DNA from: Muribaculum intestinale
GTDB lineage: Bacteria > Bacteroidota > Bacteroidia > Bacteroidales > Muribaculaceae
Reading direction: 5' to 3'
Length of the DNA stretch: 64,000 nucleotides
NCBI RefSeq assembly: GCF_002201515.1
Contig: NZ_CP021421.1
Span: 2,728,001-2,792,000 of the forward strand
Below are positions 9,613 through 17,456 of the stretch, piece after piece. Positions within the stretch are counted from its first letter, which is position 1; every line of letters starts with the position of its first letter. The notes beneath the pieces were generated by a model. The model had not been told where the DNA came from. It saw only the letters and a list, made by a program, of their open reading frames with translations, and did not search any database. The translations under genes and the position numbers were made by a program.

Positions 9613-11559
9613 TTAACTTTCAGTTGGTAAAACAGTATTGGTATGAGGGGGAGTGTTGAGCAGTGAAATCAGTTCGTTGTCGGTCACTTTTATATGTTCG
9701 AGCTGTTCACGCAAATGGCGTTGCTGTTGAAGTCCGATTATATAAAGCGGAATGCCGACCGGCAACAATATGATAAACATCCAACTGAGCAACTTGTTGG
9801 ACGACGGGTGATAAAACCACAGGCTGAGCAGTTCGGGCAGTTCCATGAGCTTAAGTATTATCAGACGTTCGCGTGAGTTGGAGAGGTAGTCGACCATCTG
9901 CTCCAGTTCTGCTCTGATTGTGTGGAGCCGGATGCTGTCATATCCGTTCTGCCAGTATTGTAAGTAGCTCTGTCTTGGTGGATTGCTCTGCAAAAAGTCG
10001 GAAATAAGTGTGTTGAGATTGTTTATTTTGGATATGGCAACGGACAGGTCGACCTCATTTATGACCACTTCCTTAAGCTCAAGTTTGCGCATCTGGCTTC
10101 GGCCTATGAGTTTGCGGAAGAAATTGGCATAGGCGTCACGATTAAATACAGCCGAGTCATTTACCGCTTTATATGTAAAGAATACGCCTAATGGCAATAG
10201 GACAAATGTAGACAGCCACATGCCTTCCCATACTTCAAGCCGGCCTTCGCGGGCCATCTTGTAGCCGGTATTATCAATAATATAGTAAAAGATAAACAGG
10301 AATACCGATATTACCAGAGGCATTCCGAGGCCGCCTTTGCGTATGATGGCGCCAAGGGGCGCTCCAATGAAAAAGAATACAATGCATGCCATGGAAAGAG
10401 TAAACTTTTTCATGAGCTCAATGGCGTGACGGCGTATTACACGTCGGTCGTCATTCATTGTATATGACCGGAATTCAAAGTCCTGGCGGGAACGCTTGGC
10501 TTTGTCAAGAGCCTGATTGAGGTAGCTTTTGGTGAATGCCGGATTGGAGCCTGAGAATATCGAATCGAGATTGAGCGGGGCGACCATGGCCACAGGAGGC
10601 TGGGGGATAGCTCGCATGCCGGTGTCGGTCGACTCATACTTATAGTAACTTAATCCGAAATAGCGTTGTGTCTTGATATCATGACCGTATACATCGCCTA
10701 CGCTGTCGACTCTTGCTGTCACTGAGTCGATGGTGGCCTGTAGTTCCGCTATGTTTTTCCCGACATACTGGTTGCGCATTCCGCTTTCGTCCATTCTGTT
10801 GAAGTTGGCATCAAAAGCGATAAGCACCTCTTTGTCATTGAATGTCTCACGGCGATATGGAACATTCTGAGAGGAGAATGTAGATCCCTGTTCCCTAAGA
10901 TTCTCAAACTGCTCACCGTTCCAAAGGTTTAATATAAGGTGCGATTTGTCATCAGTCATGCTTATCTTGCCTGAATCGGCATAGATTATTGTGGCATTGT
11001 CGGTGCCTTTTGACACGTTGTAGATGAGAAGATCGTTCAAAATCCCGGTTTCGCGGTCCTTATGCTTCACATAAAGGTTAAAGCCGGTAATCTGGTCGTA
11101 AAACACCCCTTCCGGTATCTCCAGCTCCGGAGATTTCTGTTTCATTGAGTAGAGCAGGGTATACATTTTTGCCTGGGCTACCGGCAATACATTGTTCTGA
11201 AAAAAGAACGCTCCTATTGCCACGATAACCATAAGGGCAATCAGCGGGCGCATGGATTTGATAAGCGACACTCCGGAGGCTTTCATGGCCGTAAGCTCAA
11301 ACTGCTCTCCGAGATTGCCGAATGTCATGAGTGAGGCCAGAAGAATCGCAAGAGGCAGAGCCATCGGCACCATCGTAAGGGCCGCGTAGAAGAATAATTC
11401 GCCGATTACGCTCATTTCCAGGCCTTTGCCTACAAGGTCGTCAATATATCTCCATAGGAACTGCATCAATACGATAAAGAGGCATATCAGAAAGGTCATG
11501 ACAAACAGCGGCAGAAAGCTCTGTAGCATGAATAGATATAGTCGCTTTATACGTAGCAT
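9613..11559 (-). CDS. LptF/LptG-family lipopolysaccharide export permease
   Basis: 648 residues. Three N-terminal membrane helices (around residues 15-40, 55-80 and 105-125), a large periplasmic beta-jellyroll-like region, then C-terminal helices around 380-470 and one near 590-615. This is the YjgP/YjgQ architecture of the LptB2FG transporter that lifts LPS from the inner membrane. It is much longer than the 360-residue enterobacterial proteins because of an expanded C-terminal part, which is usual in Bacteroidetes. First gene of the operon, with well-formed promoter boxes upstream. Confidence 0.88.
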   Translation of the reverse strand: MLRIKRLYLFMLQSFLPLFVMTFLICLFIVLMQFLWRYIDDLVGKGLEMSVIGELFFYAALTMVPMALPLAILLASLMTFGNLGEQFELTAMKASGVSLIKSMRPLIALMVIVAIGAFFFQNNVLPVAQAKMYTLLYSMKQKSPELEIPEGVFYDQITGFNLYVKHKDRETGILNDLLIYNVSKGTDNATIIYADSGKISMTDDKSHLILNLWNGEQFENLREQGSTFSSQNVPYRRETFNDKEVLIAFDANFNRMDESGMRNQYVGKNIAELQATIDSVTARVDSVGDVYGHDIKTQRYFGLSYYKYESTDTGMRAIPQPPVAMVAPLNLDSIFSGSNPAFTKSYLNQALDKAKRSRQDFEFRSYTMNDDRRVIRRHAIELMKKFTLSMACIVFFFIGAPLGAIIRKGGLGMPLVISVFLFIFYYIIDNTGYKMAREGRLEVWEGMWLSTFVLLPLGVFFTYKAVNDSAVFNRDAYANFFRKLIGRSQMRKLELKEVVINEVDLSVAISKINNLNTLISDFLQSNPPRQSYLQYWQNGYDSIRLHTIRAELEQMVDYLSNSRERLIILKLMELPELLSLWFYHPSSNKLLSWMFIILLPVGIPLYIIGLQQQRHLREQLEHIKVTDNELISLLNTPPHTNTVLPTES

Positions 11560-11600
11560 ATCAGATGTTGGTGGATGTTTAAATCGGTTAAATCAAGTGA

Positions 11601-11632
11601 CAAATTTAAGCAATTCCGATTAACTGAGCAAA
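11601..11632 (-). promoter_or_regulatory. Promoter of the lptG-like - ribBA - aminotransferase - permease operon
   Basis: Minus-strand -7 box TAAATTTG (11601-11608) and -33 box TTTG (11629-11632), exactly 20 bases apart. The predicted start is about 35 bases before the first ATG. Confidence 0.75.
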
Positions 11633-11709
11633 TCGAAAGGGAAAAGCAATATTATTAAGGAGCAATGATGGACTCTGGCGATGTGTTGATGTTTCATATA
11701 ATGAGAAAT

Positions 11710-11750
11710 GGGGATGATTGGATTCTTAAATAATAAATCCGGTCATCCCC
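11710..11750 (-). terminator. Terminator downstream of creD
   Basis: Arms 11710-11724 and 11736-11750 pair over 15 bases with two G-T wobbles, around an 11-base loop, followed by a moderately T-rich stretch in the minus direction. It lies 35 bases beyond the creD stop. The rest of 11633-11784 shows nothing else. Confidence 0.7.
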
Positions 11751-11784
11751 AATGATGTCGTAGTGTGGCAATTATGTCGCAGGG

Positions 11785-13278
11785 TTATTGTAGCCTATAG
11801 CCTTTATTGTTGATTTTAAGCGAAGCATACATGATTGTGGCCAGAGCGATGAAAAGGCCGATACTGCCAGTAAGCAATGCGTAGGTCTCAAGGCATAAAA
11901 GCACATATATGAATGTGTAGATTATACTAAGTACTATCCCGATTGTGATAGATACGCGCCTTGACTGTACGACGCCGAGCATGTAGATGCTTATTAGTCC
12001 GATTGTCATTATTGCAGCAATCAGATAACTGAGTCCGAACTGCATATGCTCTGACAGCGATAGCAACAGGGAATAGAATAGTATGAGAGCGAGTCCGATG
12101 AGAAGGTACTGGAACATATTGATTGGGTGCTTCACTATTATTTCTGCAAAAAGTACGGAAATGAAGGTGAGCAGCACTACGATTATAGCATATTTCATGG
12201 CACGTGATGTCTTCTGATATCGATCTACGGGAACGAGCATGTTGGTGACTACGGCCGAACGTGATATCTTATATGGTTTATCGCCTATAAATGACTGGGG
12301 ATAGTCTCGGTTGATAGAGTTGACAATCCATTTGGCAGAGAAACTGTCGGCCTCAATGTTGCGTTCGGTAGGGATTACCATTCCTGAGAAGGATGGCGAC
12401 TTGCATATTCCTGCCATTGAAATCGTGCTTTCGGCTCCGATAGGAGTCACTCCTAACGATTGCGATCCTCTGATATGCATGATAATAGAATAGGGAATGG
12501 TGGCCGATGCGGTGGAATCGATGGAAATCGATGCTTGCATGCATCCTGATGTCGATGAGGTGTAATCATCGATGTCGACTACTTCTACTTCGTATTCTGT
12601 TTGAGAAAATTTGGTATAATCCGTATTATTGTTGAAGGTCACATTTACATATACATCCTCGTCTGATGTGCCGTCGAGGGTATACTCTGTCTGCCCTATC
12701 TTAATGGGGTTGATTGTTTCCACACCTTTAAGGTCACCGATGCCGACGGTCACATACGCTTTGCTGAAAAGCATTCTGTCGACGGGGATTCCTGTGGTTT
12801 TCAGGGCATGCATGTCAAACTCGCCATTCAGAGTTACGTCGGCGTTATATACGGTAGTTTCGTATATACTGCGGCTGAGTGTCTGGGATTTTATGTCGGC
12901 GCATGCGTTAAGTGTCGCGGGCAACAGTCGGATTGTTCCGCCGATGGAGTCTTTATTCCTGTTGTTTTTAGTAATGTATGGTATGGAAATTATCGGGCCT
13001 GACAGTAGCTGAGGGCCACTCCATGATTTTGAGATTTCCTGTGTCGTCTCTTTTTGCCGGTCAGCTCTCTCGTCATTGAGCGAATAGATAATCATATCGG
13101 GGATGAGGAGCAGGAGAGACAGCAATACGATAAATAGAATCTTGAGGCTTATAGATTGGCGAGGTGCCGTTCCGGTATGCGCGGGAACAAATTGAGGCGG
13201 AATCGAAGTGGAGGAAGGGTGGTGTGGCGGCCGGGGGATAGGTGGAGGAGTGCCGCCCGGAGGTGGATTCTGATTCAT
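11785..13278 (-). CDS. creD: CreD-family inner-membrane protein
   Basis: 497 residues. A Pro-rich cytoplasmic start (NPPPGGTPPPIPRPP), one membrane helix (about residues 44-65), a long periplasmic domain with the CreD hallmarks WSGPQLLSGPIISIPY and GDKPYKISRSAVV, and about five C-terminal helices. CreD proteins influence envelope integrity and colicin E2 tolerance; the molecular activity is not settled. In E. coli creD belongs to the CreBC regulon. Here it lies 23 bases after an AraC-type regulator and may be co-transcribed with it. Confidence 0.88.
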   Translation of the reverse strand: MNQNPPPGGTPPPIPRPPHHPSSTSIPPQFVPAHTGTAPRQSISLKILFIVLLSLLLLIPDMIIYSLNDERADRQKETTQEISKSWSGPQLLSGPIISIPYITKNNRNKDSIGGTIRLLPATLNACADIKSQTLSRSIYETTVYNADVTLNGEFDMHALKTTGIPVDRMLFSKAYVTVGIGDLKGVETINPIKIGQTEYTLDGTSDEDVYVNVTFNNNTDYTKFSQTEYEVEVVDIDDYTSSTSGCMQASISIDSTASATIPYSIIMHIRGSQSLGVTPIGAESTISMAGICKSPSFSGMVIPTERNIEADSFSAKWIVNSINRDYPQSFIGDKPYKISRSAVVTNMLVPVDRYQKTSRAMKYAIIVVLLTFISVLFAEIIVKHPINMFQYLLIGLALILFYSLLLSLSEHMQFGLSYLIAAIMTIGLISIYMLGVVQSRRVSITIGIVLSIIYTFIYVLLCLETYALLTGSIGLFIALATIMYASLKINNKGYRLQ

Positions 13279-13301
13279 GTTTTCCGGATTTATGGGTTAA
13301 T

Positions 13302-14183
13302 TTATTTGTCATTTGGATATGAGCGGTATTGTCGTGGAGATACTCCGGTGAGGTGTTTGAAATATTTTCCAAAGAATGACTGGTTGGCAAAATTAAGGCG
13401 GGTGCTGATTTCTTGTATCGTCATTCCTGTGTTGCGAAGCAATTTCTTTGCTTCCATTACCACATATGAATCAATCCAGTCTCCGGCAGTGCGTCCGCTT
13501 GCCTCTTTTATCATGGCCGACAGATGTTTGGGACTTACAAAAAGTCGTTCGGCGTAATATGCTACGGAACGTTCGGCGTGGAAATTCTCCTCTACAAGCT
13601 GAATGAAGCCGAATAACAGGGCGTCTTTGCGTCTCATTGAGCTTGGCGTGCGGTCTCCCATGTGTGATGAGTAGAGGCTCAGTGTCTCAAAGAACAGAGC
13701 TTCAAGCAGCGAACGTACTATATCGGTGCGAAATCCGTTGTTTGTGATGCCGTATGCCCGTCGTTGAATAAGATTTCGGATTTCAATCTGCTGAGCTACA
13801 TCGGAGGATGTCAGGCTGATTACGGGGTGGTCATGGAAATGGGTGAGAGAGGGAAGTATCTGCGTGAGACCCGGTATTGTTTCTCCGAAAAACCGGGTGG
13901 ATACCATTATGGCATGTCCGCTGAAGTCAGGCGATGGTGTGTAGCTGTGAAATACGTGTCCGGGGCGCATTACAATCAGCGAATTGGCTGTAAGGGTGTG
14001 GCTCCGGTTGTCATAGTTGATTGTAAGGCTTCCATGCTCGCAAAGTATGGACAGGAAAAAATCAATTCTCAAAGGAAATCGAAGTCCCTTGATTTTTGAT
14101 ACATCGCTGAAAATTGCGATATTGTCGATATTCCCGGCAATTGGAGAACCTGCGGGAATGTGGTCGATTGTCTTAATCTCCAT
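13302..14183 (-). CDS. AraC-family transcriptional regulator
   Basis: About 293 residues from the Met at 14183 (MEIKTIDHIPAG), chosen because the promoter boxes at 14263-14295 leave a 73-base leader. An N-terminal cupin-like sensor (residues about 25-130) precedes a C-terminal double helix-turn-helix domain: ERSVAYYAERLFVSPKHLSAMIKEASGRT, then MTIQEISTRLNFANQSFFGKYFKHLTGVSPRQYR. Such proteins activate transcription on binding a small ligand, which is unknown here. It directly precedes creD on the same strand, so an envelope-linked target is a reasonable guess only. Confidence 0.92.
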   Translation of the reverse strand: MEIKTIDHIPAGSPIAGNIDNIAIFSDVSKIKGLRFPLRIDFFLSILCEHGSLTINYDNRSHTLTANSLIVMRPGHVFHSYTPSPDFSGHAIMVSTRFFGETIPGLTQILPSLTHFHDHPVISLTSSDVAQQIEIRNLIQRRAYGITNNGFRTDIVRSLLEALFFETLSLYSSHMGDRTPSSMRRKDALLFGFIQLVEENFHAERSVAYYAERLFVSPKHLSAMIKEASGRTAGDWIDSYVVMEAKKLLRNTGMTIQEISTRLNFANQSFFGKYFKHLTGVSPRQYRSYPNDK

Positions 14184-14262
14184 AGGCCGAAGTTGTGATG
14201 AAGAGATGTTGATGCAGGTGAAATCCGAGGTACGTATAAAAATACAATACTTTTGCTCATTG

Positions 14263-14295
14263 CAAAAATATGCAATCTTTGCGATATATTGCAAA
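14263..14295 (-). promoter_or_regulatory. Promoter of the araC-like gene
   Basis: Minus-strand -7 box TATTTTTG (14263-14270) with a TTTG box at 14292-14295, 21 bases apart. It supports the downstream start at 14183 rather than the longer frame. Confidence 0.65.
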
Positions 14296-14420
14296 ATCAA
14301 TCCTTAATGAATGTTATTGGAGCGTTTTTTCATGATGTACTTCGGCGTATCCTATATTTATGCAGCGGTTGTGTCGGTTGAAAAAAAGATGTAACTTAGG
14401 GGTGGAAAAAGATATTCGAC

Positions 14421-16010
14421 ATGCATGCTTATATTACGATATATGTATTTTTTTTAATGGCTCTGTCCGCTGTCTCCTGTAAGCCGGAGCATAGTCGTGG
14501 CTTTGCTTATGATTCAAGTTCTGATTATGAGAGACTGTTGGTGCGACTAGACAAGGAACTCGTAAATCGTGATGCGTATGTAAGCGCGCGTAATGCTCGA
14601 ATTGATTCTTTAAGAATGGTTAGAGAGACTGCATCATCGGGCGACAGTCTGATGCTTACTGTTGAAATCGCAAATTTGTATAGAGGATTCCTGACCGACA
14701 GTGCGCTTGTGGAGTGTCGGCGTGCCGAGAGGCTGGCTCATAAACTTGAAGATAGCGACATTGAATTCAAAATGCGGCTCGAGCGCATTCAGCAGATGCC
14801 TTTGGTAGGATTCAGCCATGGCGCTATAGCGGAGTTTGAGTCATTTACTCTGGATAGCCTGTCGAATATACATCAGGCAATGGCTCTGTGGGCTGGGCGG
14901 CAGATGTACAGTTATATTGCAGCTCAGTTTCCTAATTTCCCTGATGAACAGAATCGTTGGAATAATAAGGCTACGGAACTGCAGGAACGTTTGGTTGGCA
15001 TGCTTGAGCCGGATTCACCGGATATGCTGCTTAATGCCGGCGAATGCGAGTTTATGAAAGGAAATGATGCAAGGGCATATGCCATTCTTACGGAATTGCT
15101 TGAACGCATTGATATTAACTCAAATATGGCGGCTCGCGTAGCATCGCTTGTCGGACAGATTTCCTCTCGGCAGGGTCGTGTTGATGAGAGTATTCATTAT
15201 CTTGCTCTTTCTGCAATCGCCGATGTGAGGTCAGCGACCCGTGAGGTCACATCTTTGCAGCAGCTTGGAATCGCCATGTACGACAAAGGGGAGATTGAGC
15301 GAGCCGACTATTATTTGCAGGAGGCTTTGGCCAGTGCTGTAGAGTGTCACGCGGCGATGCGTATGCTACAGACATCTGAAGCTATTCCTGTTATTTCCGC
15401 TGCCGGAAGGGATGCCGACAGTCGCAATCGTATCCGGCTTTATTGTGCGCTTGTACTGATGGCTTTGCTTGCCGTAGGACTGATATTGTTGATTGTTAAA
15501 TTGCGGAGTGAAATGCGGCATCAGCAGGAACTCCGGAGTAATCTCGAGATTACCAATCATGCTAAGGAAGTATATATGAGTGAGTTTGTCTCCCTTTGTA
15601 CGGTGTATATGAACAAACTTAATCGGTTCTGTGAGATTGCGGCTCGAAAAATTGCTACGGGTGCAACAGATGAACTGTACCGTATGACTAAGTCAGGACG
15701 TTTTGCCGAAGAGCAAAGTCGTGATTTTTATGCTACATTTGACAATGCGTTTCTGCATATATATCCCGATTTCGTCGAACGGGTAAACGAGTTGTTGCGC
15801 GACGACAGTAAGATTGAACTGGACGCCGGTGAGCGTCTGAATACCGATTTGCGTATTCTTGCATTCATCAGACTTGGTGTCGAGGACAGTCCTAAGATAG
15901 CTCAGGCGCTGAACTATTCGGTAAATACAATATATTCCTATCGTAACCGATTGCGCAATCGGGCTATTAATCGGGATACTTTCGATGAGGACATCATGAA
16001 AATTGGGTGA
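14421..16010 (+). CDS. DUF6377-type TPR regulator with membrane helix and C-terminal HTH
   Basis: 529 residues. A lipoprotein-like signal (hydrophobic stretch ending LSAVSCK, so Cys about 20 may be lipidated), a helical TPR-like region (about 30-330), one membrane helix (RLYCALVLMALLAVGLILLIV, roughly 340-360), a coiled segment with HAKEVYMSEFVSLCTVYMNKL typical of DUF6377, and a C-terminal LuxR-like helix-turn-helix (DSPKIAQALNYSVNTIYSYRNRLRNR). The layout suggests a membrane-anchored one-component regulator with a periplasmic sensor and a cytoplasmic DNA-binding end, as known in Bacteroidetes. Ligand and targets are unknown. It is a single gene transcribed away from araC. Confidence 0.8.
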   Translation: MHAYITIYVFFLMALSAVSCKPEHSRGFAYDSSSDYERLLVRLDKELVNRDAYVSARNARIDSLRMVRETASSGDSLMLTVEIANLYRGFLTDSALVECRRAERLAHKLEDSDIEFKMRLERIQQMPLVGFSHGAIAEFESFTLDSLSNIHQAMALWAGRQMYSYIAAQFPNFPDEQNRWNNKATELQERLVGMLEPDSPDMLLNAGECEFMKGNDARAYAILTELLERIDINSNMAARVASLVGQISSRQGRVDESIHYLALSAIADVRSATREVTSLQQLGIAMYDKGEIERADYYLQEALASAVECHAAMRMLQTSEAIPVISAAGRDADSRNRIRLYCALVLMALLAVGLILLIVKLRSEMRHQQELRSNLEITNHAKEVYMSEFVSLCTVYMNKLNRFCEIAARKIATGATDELYRMTKSGRFAEEQSRDFYATFDNAFLHIYPDFVERVNELLRDDSKIELDAGERLNTDLRILAFIRLGVEDSPKIAQALNYSVNTIYSYRNRLRNRAINRDTFDEDIMKIG

Positions 16011-16145
16011 TGCATTTCCGTGCAATAAACTTTTTCCGTTAAAACAGGGTTATATGTTAAAATATCTGCTAAGGTGGCGTTATGATAGGATTACTTTGGC
16101 AGTGTATTGAGAAGCAACATTATTAACCCCTATTATTAAAAATGA

Positions 16146-16382
16146 ATGTCTATGAAAAGTAGCGGAACAACTTTTATCGCAGGACTTATTCTGGGCGCTC
16201 TTACAGGAGTCGTAGCAGAACGATATACACGTACAACATCACGCGGACGTCAGATTAGACGTGAGGTAAATCGTGCTATCCTTGATCTTTATGGCAGTGC
16301 GGAACAACAGCTCGGGCGTGTGAAGGAATTCACTCGTGAACATGTGCCGGCTGTTGGTAAAAAGACGGAGGTTGCTGAGTAA
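16146..16382 (+). CDS. Small YtxH-like membrane protein
   Basis: 78 residues. An N-terminal Gly/Ala-rich membrane helix (FIAGLILGALTGVVAERYT) is followed by a charged amphipathic tail. This is the layout of YtxH-like proteins often linked to envelope stress; the function is not known. A second ATG two codons in (16152) could be the true start. A strong terminator follows. Confidence 0.65.
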   Translation: MSMKSSGTTFIAGLILGALTGVVAERYTRTTSRGRQIRREVNRAILDLYGSAEQQLGRVKEFTREHVPAVGKKTEVAE

Positions 16383-16417
16383 CCCGGCGTGAATGATAAT
16401 GGATTTCAATAAAACTA

Positions 16418-16460
16418 CAGGGGGTGACATCTTTTGATGTCACCCCCTGAGTGGTTTTTT
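16418..16460. terminator. Bidirectional terminator between the YtxH-like gene and rpsP
   Basis: 14-base-pair perfect stem (16418-16431 with 16436-16449), 4-base loop, then a run of six T on the plus strand (16455-16460). On the minus side the exit reads GTAGTTTT. It serves two convergent genes. Confidence 0.9.
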
Positions 16461-16491
16461 CAATATTTATGTGGGCAAATCAGCCGTTGGC

Positions 16492-17067
16492 TTACTCTGC
16501 TGCAGCTTCTTCTGCGGGAGTTTCCTCTGTAGCTGCCTCTGCTGCGGCTGCCTCTGCTGCGGCTGCCTCTGCTGCCTCTGCTGCCTTGGCGGCTTCAGCG
16601 GCTGCGATTTCAGCTTTCTTTTTTGCTACGGCCTCTGCCTTTGATTTGTTGACTGCTTCCTCTGCTTCCAGACGAGCCTTGAGGGCTATCTCTTTCTTGG
16701 AAGCCATGTCGGCTTTCAACGCATCTACATTTGCCTGACGCTGCTGCTTCCATGCGTCGAAACGGCGCTGGGCTTCAGCTTCATCAAATGCGCCCTTCTT
16801 TACACCACCCTGAAGGTGCTTCATCAGGAGCACGCCTTCATTGCTGAGGATGCTGCGTACGGTGTCGGTGGGCTGTGCGCCTACGTTGAGCCAATACAAA
16901 GCCCGCTCGAAGTTCAATGTTACTGTAGCAGGATTAGTGTTCGGATTATAAGAACCTATCCTTTCAATAAATCTACCATCTCGTGGTGCCCTGCTATCGG
17001 CGATTACAATAGGATAAAACGCATAGTTCTTGTGACCATGACGCTGTAATCTGATTTTGGTTGCCAT
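16492..17067 (-). CDS. rpsP: 30S ribosomal protein S16 with long Ala/Glu-rich tail
   Basis: 191 residues; the S16 core is only about 80-90 residues ([31 protein letters not shown] and [20 protein letters not shown]). The remaining roughly 100 residues are a Lys/Ala/Glu-rich, probably helical and disordered extension ending in repeated AAAEAA blocks. S16 is an early-binding 30S assembly protein. C-terminal extensions of S16 occur in Bacteroidetes; the role is unknown. The tail DNA contains a 15-bp in-frame tandem repeat at 16533-16575. Confidence 0.97.
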   Translation of the reverse strand: MATKIRLQRHGHKNYAFYPIVIADSRAPRDGRFIERIGSYNPNTNPATVTLNFERALYWLNVGAQPTDTVRSILSNEGVLLMKHLQGGVKKGAFDEAEAQRRFDAWKQQRQANVDALKADMASKKEIALKARLEAEEAVNKSKAEAVAKKKAEIAAAEAAKAAEAAEAAAAEAAAAEAATEETPAEEAAAE

Positions 17068-17138
17068 TAAATTGTTGTTAATTAGTGGTTTTGTATTGTT
17101 TGCGTTTCCGATTAGCTCTGTAAACCGGAATTGCGGTG

Positions 17139-17169
17139 CAAAATTACTTATTTTTATTGAGATTACAAA
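17139..17169 (-). promoter_or_regulatory. rpsP promoter
   Basis: Minus-strand -7 box TAATTTTG (17139-17146) and TTTG at 17166-17169, 19 bases apart; leader of about 65 bases. Confidence 0.7.
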
Positions 17170-17346
17170 ATGATTCTGGTCATGGCTTGCAAAGTTTTTT
17201 TCTTATTGAAAAGTGGTACTATAGCTGAATTATGATTCGTTAACATGTCTTGGCGTTATCCTGCTGTTTTGCTGTACGGTTGTACGATGAAAAATTGTGG
17301 ATATTGCATAAAAAAGCACAATGCGGGCATTTTTCTTCTGAAACAA

Positions 17347-17378
17347 TTTCGCTGTTACAAAGAATAACGCTAAATTTG
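17347..17378 (+). promoter_or_regulatory. ppdK promoter
   Basis: -7 box TAAATTTG (17371-17378) with TTTC at 17347-17350, 20 bases apart. The predicted start leaves a leader of about 70 bases. The rest of the 389-base gap between rpsP and ppdK shows no other feature. Confidence 0.6.
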
Positions 17379-17456
17379 CGATACTTCTCTTCGGAATTTT
17401 GAAAAATATGATATGACCAAAAATTAAATAAGTTTAACTTTTAACCAACAAAGCAA

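Noticed and set aside
8364..9640. An FMN riboswitch ahead of ribBA
   Set aside because: ribBA starts 19 bases after the preceding gene, leaving no room; no RFN-type conserved segments are seen.
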